DNA of 10,336 nucleotides from Chloroflexota bacterium (GTDB lineage: Bacteria; Chloroflexota; Dehalococcoidia; DSTF01; JACRBR01). Below the pieces are notes generated by a model, which was given only the letters and a program-made list of their open reading frames with translations, was not told where the DNA came from and did no database searches. The stretch spans positions 1-10,336 of the forward strand of contig JANXYW010000105.1 in the NCBI GenBank assembly GCA_025355835.1. The letters run 5' to 3'. The stretch's first letter is position 1. Each line of letters opens with the position of its first letter. Positions 1 to 6,040 of this stretch are shown in pieces. Both the position numbers and the translations under genes were made by a program.

Positions 1-413
1 CCGACGAGCTGGCTGTACGGGCCGGTCTGGCCGAATCCAGAGAGCGAACAGTAGACGATGCGCGGATTGCGCTTGCTAAGCGTCTCGTAGTCCACGCCGA
101 GGCGTTTCACGACGCCGGGGCGGAAGCCTTCGAGCACGACGTCGGCTGACTCGGCGAGCTTGTAGAAGATCTCGCGCGCTTCGGTCTCGCGCAAGTTGAG
201 GACGATGCTGCGCTTGTTGCGGCCGAGGACGTTGTACGCCGCGTATTTCTCCGCATCAGTTGCGCGCCCGCCGATCGCTCCGGCAAGCTTGCCGTCGGCG
301 GGCGCCTCGACAAGGAGCACGTCGGCGCCGAGGTCTCCGAGCATCATCGAACAGAACGGACCGGGCGCGAGGCGCGACAGGTCGAGAATCTTGATTCCTT
401 CGAGCGGCTGCAT
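1..413 (-). CDS. CaiB/BaiF family (class III) CoA-transferase, N-terminal part
   Basis: Class III CoA-transferases move CoA between an acyl-CoA and a free acid through an enzyme-bound anhydride on an Asp; the fold also includes alpha-methylacyl-CoA racemases. The 137 visible residues start MQPLEGIKILDLSRLAPGPF and continue with LGDLGADVLLVE, then GFRPGV, RLGVDYE and NPRIVYCSLSGFGQTGPY, which are the standard N-terminal blocks of the family. The catalytic Asp lies further along and is outside the window, so acid or racemase specificity cannot be called. The ATG at 413-411 is preceded by AAAGGA at 419-424 with a 5-nt spacer, which supports this start. The gene is cut by the window edge at its 3' end. 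It lies 101 bp downstream of the Nramp stop in the same direction, with no clear terminator between them, so read-through is possible. Family assignment is secure; substrate is unknown. Confidence 0.92.
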   Translation of the reverse strand, partial: MQPLEGIKILDLSRLAPGPFCSMMLGDLGADVLLVEAPADGKLAGAIGGRATDAEKYAAYNVLGRNKRSIVLNLRETEAREIFYKLAESADVVLEGFRPGVVKRLGVDYETLSKRNPRIVYCSLSGFGQTGPYSQLV

Positions 414-514
414 AGCGTTCCTTTCGCTTTCGTGGCCGACTCGTGCAGCCCGCTGAAGGGTGTCGCCTAGGCGGCTTTCGATCAAGCTGCGCGGGCAGTA
501 CGAGCGAGCGGTTG

Positions 515-1828
515 CTAGAGGAACGGGTGCGCGATGGTCATAGCGGTAAGGATGACGGAGAGCGAGATCACCACGACCACGGTCGTGACGCCGACGATGT
601 TGAAGAAGCGCGAATTCGCGCGATTGCCCATGAGTTCGCGGTCGTTGGTGAGACGCAGCAGGCAGAAGAGGACGACGGGCAGCACGAGAGCATCGACGAT
701 CTGGATGAGCAGCAGCGTGCTGGTAAACGGGATGCCGGGAACGAGGGCGGCTCCCATCGAGACGAAGATCATGCCCGTGAACAGCCCCATGAACACAGGG
801 GCGCGGCGGAAATCCTGCGAGACGCCCTTCTCGAGGCCGATCGCCTCCGTAACGGAGTAGGCGCTGGTTAGCGCGAGCACCGGCGCCGCGAGCAGGCACG
901 CGCCAAGCAGTCCGACGGCGAACAGATACTCCGCCAGCGACCCGGCGACCGGCTCGAGCGCCCGCGCGGCATCGGACGCGCTGTTCACGGCGATACCGCG
1001 GTCGAACAGCGTGGCGGCCGTCGCCACCATGATTGCGAGCGCGACGAGGTTGGCGAAGAGCGATCCGGCAATCACATCGATGCGCTCGTAGACGTAGTCT
1101 TCCGGACGCACCGCCTTCTCGGCGACGGTCGACTGCAGGTAGAGCTGCATGTACGGCGTGATCGTGGTGCCGATGATCGCGACGACGAGCTGCGTGCCGC
1201 CGAACGTGTGCGGCACGGTCGGCACGACGAGGCCATGCGCAACGCTGCCCCAGTGCGGCTGTGCGAGCACGGCCGCAACGGGATACGCAACGAACACGAG
1301 CGCCATCGCCAAAAACGCGCGCTCGACGATCTTGTACGACCCGAAGACAACGAGCGACCAGAGCAGAATCGCCGATACAGGAATCGCCACGAGCCGCGGG
1401 ATGCTGAGCAGTTCCGCGGCGGCGCCAATACCGACAAATTCGGAGAACGTGGTGCCGAGATTCGCGATCAGCAACGCCAACACCACGAACGACGTCATGC
1501 GGATGCCGAATCGTTCCCGCACGAGATCGGAGAAGCCCATGCCCGTGACGGAACCGAGGCGCGCGCACATCTCCTGGACGACGATGAGCGCGACGAGGAT
1601 GACGATGAGCACCCAGAGAAGCTGGTACCCGTAGCGAGCGCCCGCGACCGAATACGTCGCTATGCCGCCGGCGTCGTTGCCGGCGTTCGCGGCGATGAGG
1701 CCGGGGCCGAGGATGCCTAGGAGAAGGAAGGCGCGGGGAAAGCGACGGGCGAGAGAACGCGACCGCGAAGGCCGGACGGCCTGCGGCTCAGCACGGTTCG
1801 GCTCCTGCTGCGCATCTGTATCCCGAAT
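515..1828 (-). CDS. Nramp-superfamily divalent metal transporter, divergent metal site, start codon uncertain
   Basis: Eleven hydrophobic segments with the LeuT-like Nramp pattern predict an integral membrane metal importer. Helix 1 reads GPGLIAANAGNDAGGIATYS and helix 6 reads GTTITPYMQLYLQS. Canonical manganese/iron Nramps have DPGN in helix 1 and a Met-Pro-His in helix 6. Here the Asp is kept, Asn becomes Gly, and Met and His become Thr and Tyr. In the family that Met favours transition metals over Mg2+ and Ca2+, so the substrate may be a hard divalent ion (inference). The start is a problem. The frame is open from 1846, but there is no ATG, GTG or TTG until GTG 1612, which would remove helix 1. 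I placed the start at ATT 1828 (437 aa, the usual family length). Alternatives are ATG 1844 or ATG 1815 plus a one-base frameshift. The stop is TAG at 517-515. The preceding MgtE_N/CBS gene ends only 26 bp upstream, so the two are probably co-transcribed. Confidence 0.85.
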   Translation of the reverse strand: MRDTDAQQEPNRAEPQAVRPSRSRSLARRFPRAFLLLGILGPGLIAANAGNDAGGIATYSVAGARYGYQLLWVLIVILVALIVVQEMCARLGSVTGMGFSDLVRERFGIRMTSFVVLALLIANLGTTFSEFVGIGAAAELLSIPRLVAIPVSAILLWSLVVFGSYKIVERAFLAMALVFVAYPVAAVLAQPHWGSVAHGLVVPTVPHTFGGTQLVVAIIGTTITPYMQLYLQSTVAEKAVRPEDYVYERIDVIAGSLFANLVALAIMVATAATLFDRGIAVNSASDAARALEPVAGSLAEYLFAVGLLGACLLAAPVLALTSAYSVTEAIGLEKGVSQDFRRAPVFMGLFTGMIFVSMGAALVPGIPFTSTLLLIQIVDALVLPVVLFCLLRLTNDRELMGNRANSRFFNIVGVTTVVVVISLSVILTAMTIAHPFL

Positions 1829-1854
1829 GACGACTAGTTCCCATGTTTACAGCG

Positions 1855-3129
1855 TCAGCCGCCAAACCCGCGGCTGCGTCCACGTCTCCATGACTCTTTC
1901 AACAACACGTCCAATACGTCGTCGACGGTGATCGCGCCCAAGAAGCGCTGGCCTCCGTCGACGACCGGCATCGCCAGAAGATTATACTCCGCGATGATCT
2001 CGGCGACATGCTGCGGCTCGTCGTCGGGGTGCACCGTCACGGGCTCGCGCGTCATCACGTCGCGCACGACGGCGCCATCCGCAGCGACCAGCACCTGCCG
2101 CATGCTGAGCACGCCCGCGAGGACGCCGGCTGCATCGACCACGAAGAAGTAGTACGCGAAATCCGGCGCGTCCTCTCGCGTCTGGTACACGGCGAGGGCT
2201 TCGGACACCGGGCGATCGGGCGCGATTTGGAGGATATTCGTCGTCATGATGCCGCCGGCCGTGTCGGGGTGATATTCGAGCAGCCGGCGCACGGCTTCTG
2301 ATTCGGGGCGATCCATCTCTTCGAGCAGCTCTTCGGCGCGCGGCGCCGAAACGTGCGCCAGGACGTCGGCCGCGTCGTCCGGCTCCATCTCTTCGATCAG
2401 ATCGGCCGCCTGCTCGACGGGCATCGCGCTGAGAAGTTGCGCCTGCTGCTCCGTCGAGAGCTCCTCGAGCGTGTCCGCGGCGTGCTCCTCTTCGAGCGAC
2501 GCCAGCACTTCGGCGCCCTCCTGCTTGCTCAATTCGGAGACGATGCGCGCGAGTTGCTGCGGCCGCAGCTTGCGCAGCTGCAGGTGGCCGACTTTGAGGC
2601 GCACGGCGGGCGTATCGGACATCAGGTACTCGACGTCGCGCCAGTCGGTCAGCATGCGGCTGGCGAAGCGACCGCGCATCGCACCCGGCAGCAGCCGACG
2701 CAGGATGGCCCCGCCACCCGTATCGAGCGCGACGACGCGATACCCGTCCGGCGCGGCGCTCAGGTACAGATCGTTGACGCGGACGACGCGCGTGCCTCGC
2801 ACGTCGATCACCTGCCGGTCGAGCACGTCCTTCGACAGCAGCAACTCGCCGTCCCGGCGCTGAAATCGGCCGACATCGACTGCGCCCGAAACGAGGCGCA
2901 CCTGACGCGGCCCAATCTCGGCGACGCGATGAATCGGAATGTAGAACTCGCGCCCCCCCGCGCGCGACACAAGGCCCGTGACCGCCGGATACGCGCCCTC
3001 CTGGTGCCGCGCGATCACGTCCTTCACGCGAGCAATCGTCTCGCCCTGCCGCTCCAGAATCGGCAGCCCGACGATCTCGGAGAGCGCGATCAGCTCAGCA
3101 TCGTTCGCCGTCATCGGTGCCTGCACCAT
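1855..3129 (-). CDS. PRC-barrel / MgtE N-domain / CBS-pair protein without a membrane domain
   Basis: A predicted soluble cytosolic protein of 424 aa. Domains in order: PRC barrel at about 15-80 (LIALSEIVGLPIL to YIPIHRVAEIG), a second PRC barrel at about 97-150, an MgtE N domain of acidic helical repeats at about 184-285 (including MEPDDAADVL), the linker YHPDTAGGIMT at 286-296, then two CBS domains at about 298-350 and 356-415. In MgtE the N domain and CBS pair bind Mg2+ and gate the channel. Here the chain ends after the CBS pair (RSRGFGG) and the MgtE membrane domain is absent. I chose ATG 3129 over the longer 3177 start because GGAGG at 3137-3141 sits 7 nt upstream; ATG 3114 is a lesser alternative. 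The next gene, 26 bp on, is an Nramp relative, so this protein may act as that permease's Mg2+ or metal sensor (inference). Annotating it as an MgtE transporter would be wrong, because it has no transmembrane segment. Confidence 0.88.
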   Translation of the reverse strand: MVQAPMTANDAELIALSEIVGLPILERQGETIARVKDVIARHQEGAYPAVTGLVSRAGGREFYIPIHRVAEIGPRQVRLVSGAVDVGRFQRRDGELLLSKDVLDRQVIDVRGTRVVRVNDLYLSAAPDGYRVVALDTGGGAILRRLLPGAMRGRFASRMLTDWRDVEYLMSDTPAVRLKVGHLQLRKLRPQQLARIVSELSKQEGAEVLASLEEEHAADTLEELSTEQQAQLLSAMPVEQAADLIEEMEPDDAADVLAHVSAPRAEELLEEMDRPESEAVRRLLEYHPDTAGGIMTTNILQIAPDRPVSEALAVYQTREDAPDFAYYFFVVDAAGVLAGVLSMRQVLVAADGAVVRDVMTREPVTVHPDDEPQHVAEIIAEYNLLAMPVVDGGQRFLGAITVDDVLDVLLKESWRRGRSRGFGG

Positions 3130-3136
3130 CCCGCAA

Positions 3137-3141
3137 CCTCC
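3137..3141 (-). promoter_or_regulatory. Ribosome binding site that sets the PRC-MgtE_N-CBS start
   Basis: On the minus strand GGAGG is followed by the 7-nt spacer TTGCGGG and then ATG at 3129-3127. It is a strong match to the anti-Shine-Dalgarno sequence and favours this start over the in-frame ATG at 3177, which lies upstream of it. Confidence 0.7.
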
Positions 3142-3201
3142 ACTGCCGAGAGTACGCCCGCCGATGAGCGGCGGCAAGCTGGGCGGCTCACCCCCTCCGC
3201 A

Positions 3202-3230
3202 TCAGTTGTCGACAGACTGTCGACAACTGA
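3202..3230. promoter_or_regulatory. Perfect 29-bp palindrome, candidate operator upstream of the MgtE_N/Nramp operon
   Basis: Two 14-base arms, TCAGTTGTCGACAG at 3202-3215 and its exact reverse complement CTGTCGACAACTGA at 3217-3230, flank a single A. Each arm contains the self-complementary octamer TGTCGACA (3207-3214 and 3218-3225). The two octamer centres are 11 bp apart, about one helical turn, as expected for two repressor dimers side by side or one dimer on an extended site. It lies in the gap between the hsdM stop (3251) and the start at 3129, about 70 bp upstream of that start. No T-run follows on either strand, so an intrinsic terminator is unlikely. I do not recognise it as a consensus site of MntR, Fur or DtxR. 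The TTGT...ACAA core is loosely like GntR-family operators. The regulator is unknown. Confidence 0.6.
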
Positions 3231-3250
3231 ATTCGGGTCGAGGCCTACGG

Positions 3251-4793
3251 TCACGCGCTCTTAGGCCCCGCGCCGATGGCTCGCAGCGCCGCGACAGCCT
3301 CCGCAACCTCGCGCCCCTTAGCCTCGATCAGGTCGAGTAGCTCCTCCGGCGAGCGCGTGTCTTCGTCGTTCTTGGCGTTCGGATTCACCGCCTTGAGGTC
3401 GTAGTTCTTCGCGTCGATCTCCGCGCGCGTCACCGTCCAACTGCGGTCGCTGTCCGCGCGGTCGGGCAGCAAACGTAGAAACTCCTCGAACTTGTCGAGC
3501 GTTAGCGGCGTCTTCTTGCCTACCTTGATGTCCGACAGGTCGTAGTACCAGATGCTCTCCGTCGGCCTGCCCTTCGTGAAGAAAAGGAGATCCGTCTTGT
3601 TGCCTGAGCCGGCATTGACAAACGCTTTTGGAGGAAGGCTAACGATGCACCACAGATCACAGTCGTCGAGAAGTTTTCGCTTTGTTTGAACGAACCCCTT
3701 TTCGTTTACGCGAAACAGGACTCCCTCATCGAGCACAATGCCGCAGCGACCGCCTGGCTTGAGGCTGCCAATGACATGCTGGAGAAACAGCACCTGCGTG
3801 GCTCGCGTCTTATACGGAAAATTGGTCTGTGCCTCGATTCCCTCCTCGCCACCAAAAGGCGGATTCGTCAGGACCACATCATGAAGTGTCGGCGCGCCCT
3901 GATACAGGCCTCCGTAGGACACGCTGCCAGTTAGCGTGTTTCCGTGGCAGATGTGGCGGCTCGTCGATGTTGTGCAGCGTCAGATTGGCGAGGGCAATGG
4001 GATAGATGATGTCGTCCTTTTCCCAACCGTAGAACGTGCGATGCTTGAGCACGTCCAGTTGCTCCGGCGAGGTGATGTTGGCGTTGCCCGGCCCGGCCAT
4101 GTGCTCGAACGCCTGCGCGAGGAAGCCGCCGGTGCCGCAGGCGGGATCGTAGACCGTCTCGCCGATCCGCGGATCGATGGCCTTCACCATGGCCCGGATC
4201 ACCTCGCGCGCCGTGAAGAACTGCCCGCCGTCATTGTTCTTCGCGCCCATCTTGAGCAGCAGGCCTTCGAAGACCTGCGAAAGAGGGAACACGTGCGTCG
4301 GATCGATGTTCTCGTCTCTGACTTGCTCGACCTTGTCGAGCACATCGAGGAAGTTTCGCTCAGTGTCGATCCGCGTGCGCTCAACACTGGACAGGACTTC
4401 GCTGATAATCTTCTGGCGGGGCGTCGCGCCCGGCTGATCCCGCCGCTCGCGCAGGTGCGGGAGCACTTCGCCGTTCACGAAGGCAAAGAACGCGCCCATC
4501 GCAGCGTCCTGTAGGGCAATTCGTTTCGCGCCCGCCGGCGCTGCCCAGTCTTGCCAACGGTAGGGCGGTTCGAGGGACGGGGTGTACGGCGCGCCAACAG
4601 CCTCGGCTTCTTCCTCCTCCCGAGTCTCGCGCTCATCGAGGATGCGAAGGAAGAGCAGCCACGAAAGCTCAGGGACGTACTGCAGCGCGCCCTGACAATT
4701 CGAACGTCGCATTATCTTGCAGATGGTGTTAATCACCGAATTGACGGACTGCGGCGTCGACAGACGCCGTCGGATGCGGTCGGCGTTTGCCAT
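3251..4793 (-). pseudogene. hsdM: Type I restriction-modification methyltransferase subunit HsdM, frameshifted
   Basis: HsdM binds S-adenosylmethionine and methylates adenine at N6 in the sequence chosen by HsdS. The N-terminal fragment (4793 to 3879 in its own frame) has the HsdM N-terminal helical domain, GQFFTAREV at 190-198 and motif I DPACGTGG at 216-223. The C-terminal fragment (to stop TGA 3253-3251) has motif IV NPPF about 35 residues after the break. The frame breaks after NIDEP, codon 279. Removing one G of the GG at 3955-3956 (plus strand) restores NIDEPHICHGNTLTGSVSYGGLY, the expected family sequence, and a 513-aa protein of normal length. As written, the product ends 25 residues after the break and lacks motif IV, so it should be inactive. 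The start ATG overlaps the hsdS stop by one base (TAATG), indicating translational coupling. HsdM is certain; whether the frameshift is biological or a sequence error is not. Confidence 0.9.
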
Positions 4794-6040
4794 TACAATG
4801 ATCCGTTGAATGCGCTTCGGACGAGCGCGGTCGGCAACATTTGGACCGCCGTGTATTGAGACGCAGCCGAGGCAGCCGCTAGCGTAGAGACCGACAGCTG
4901 GTGATGCACCGAAGCAACGACTCTCGCCTGCTCGCTGATTCCCGGGATCGGTACTAGCTGGCTACGAAGTATCGCTCCGTTGAGGTTTGGCTGGCTCCCA
5001 CCTCGCGCATCTGTCTCAAGTCGGAGCCGCCAGTAGTTGTAGCGGAAGAACAGCTGTAGAAACTCGCTGGAGAATTTCTCGGGACGAGGAAGGATCGCGA
5101 AGCATGCCTGGTTTGTCGTGGCCGGAACCGCAAGGAGCGCCGTACGGCCTCGCGTTTGGCCCTGTCCATACATCGCGACAAGCACCGTGCCGGCCGGAAG
5201 CACTCGTACCGAGGTCTCACGAAGGGCGGCTTCGCTAATGTGCTCTTCCGTATCGATGATCGCGTTGTCCCGCAATTCACCCGTCTTTACCCACGGAATC
5301 GTTCCTCGGTAATAGGCTGGCTCGCTTCGGCTCGGTGTAGAACCACTACATGTTTCAGCGATCTCGGAGATGGCAACTCGCGGCCACCGCGCAGCTTCGG
5401 CGCTCTCAAACGCCCCGCGCAAGTACGCCGACGAGAGAGCCCGCGCAGCTGCCAGTCGCTGCTCCGCCGCCGCCCGCGCCCGCTCCACCGCCGCCATCTG
5501 CGCGTCGAGGATCGCGCCGATGCGACGCTGTTCAGCGAGTGGGGGAAGCGGCACGCGCAGGTTTGCCATGTACGCTTCGGGAACTCGCTGCTGACCGACG
5601 GAGCCCGCGAAGCGCGCCATCGCATCGCGAAGGACTCGCCGCTACCTGACGAAGCGATGTAGCCAAGCTGAGGTAATAGATCCGCTGGGTCGAAAGACGT
5701 GAAACTCCGTCGTGCCAAACCCGAACCCGTCTATGAGGTCAGTAGCGACGGCTTGCTTACCGTTCCGCATGCACGGGGTGATCTTTGCGAAGAGCACATC
5801 GCCGTTCTCGAAGTAGGTGTACCCGGTTCGGACGTCTCGAAACGCCCTGGCTTGGGCGTTCGCGACCGTACCGCTCAGCTCGTCCACGGCGGCCATAGGT
5901 ATGAACGTCGTAAGTGCTTCATCGGACCGTCCTTTGAGGGAGGCTCGTCGGGGATTTACCTCAGACACATCGCCGAGGCGCGCCCACTCCCAGCCATCGG
6001 GCAGTGCAACATCGGCATCGAGGTAGGCTGGTTCGATCAC
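4793..6040 (-). pseudogene. hsdS: Type I restriction-modification specificity subunit HsdS, interrupted by an amber codon
   Basis: HsdS carries two target recognition domains (TRDs), one for each half of a split DNA site, and joins two HsdM and two HsdR subunits. GTG 6040 overlaps the hsdR stop (GTGA), so translation is coupled. AAGGA at 6051-6055 is 10 nt upstream. TRD1 begins at LPDGWEWARLGDV. After codon 132 (LHRFVR) a TAG at 5644-5642 interrupts, then the same frame resumes with RRVLRDAMARFAGSVGQQRVP, the usual end of TRD1. The central conserved coiled coil follows (LPPLAEQRRIGAILDAQ onward), then TRD2 with GQGQTRGRT, then a second conserved helix ending in NGSL. Ignoring the TAG gives 415 aa, the normal length, and CAG (Gln) to TAG is the simplest explanation. 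As written, only a partial TRD1 of 132 aa, or a half-subunit restarting near ATG 5620, could be made. TAG is a true stop in other genes here. Confidence 0.9.

Noticed and set aside
1847..1857. Frameshift fusion of the MgtE_N/CBS protein to the Nramp permease
   Set aside because: The first frame stops at TGA 1857-1855, and the Nramp frame has its own TAA at 1849-1847. A shift before the TGA would meet the TAA, so no simple ribosomal frameshift joins them.
2353..3264. 303-codon open frame on the plus strand
   Set aside because: It is antisense to the PRC-MgtE_N-CBS gene, rich in Arg, Leu and His, with no recognisable motif. Long antisense frames are expected opposite GC-rich genes.
3955..3956. 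Phase-variable tract switching hsdM
   Set aside because: The lesion lies in a GG dinucleotide, not a long homopolymer or short tandem repeat, so slippage switching is not supported.
3936..4514. 192-codon plus-strand frame opposite hsdM
   Set aside because: It mirrors the hsdM codon pattern, has no domain and no ribosome binding site, and the minus frame has clear HsdM motifs.
5642..5644. TAG recoded as an amino acid
   Set aside because: TAG is the natural terminator of argG, the Nramp gene and the DUF1015-like gene in this window, and no pyrrolysine or recoding gene is visible.
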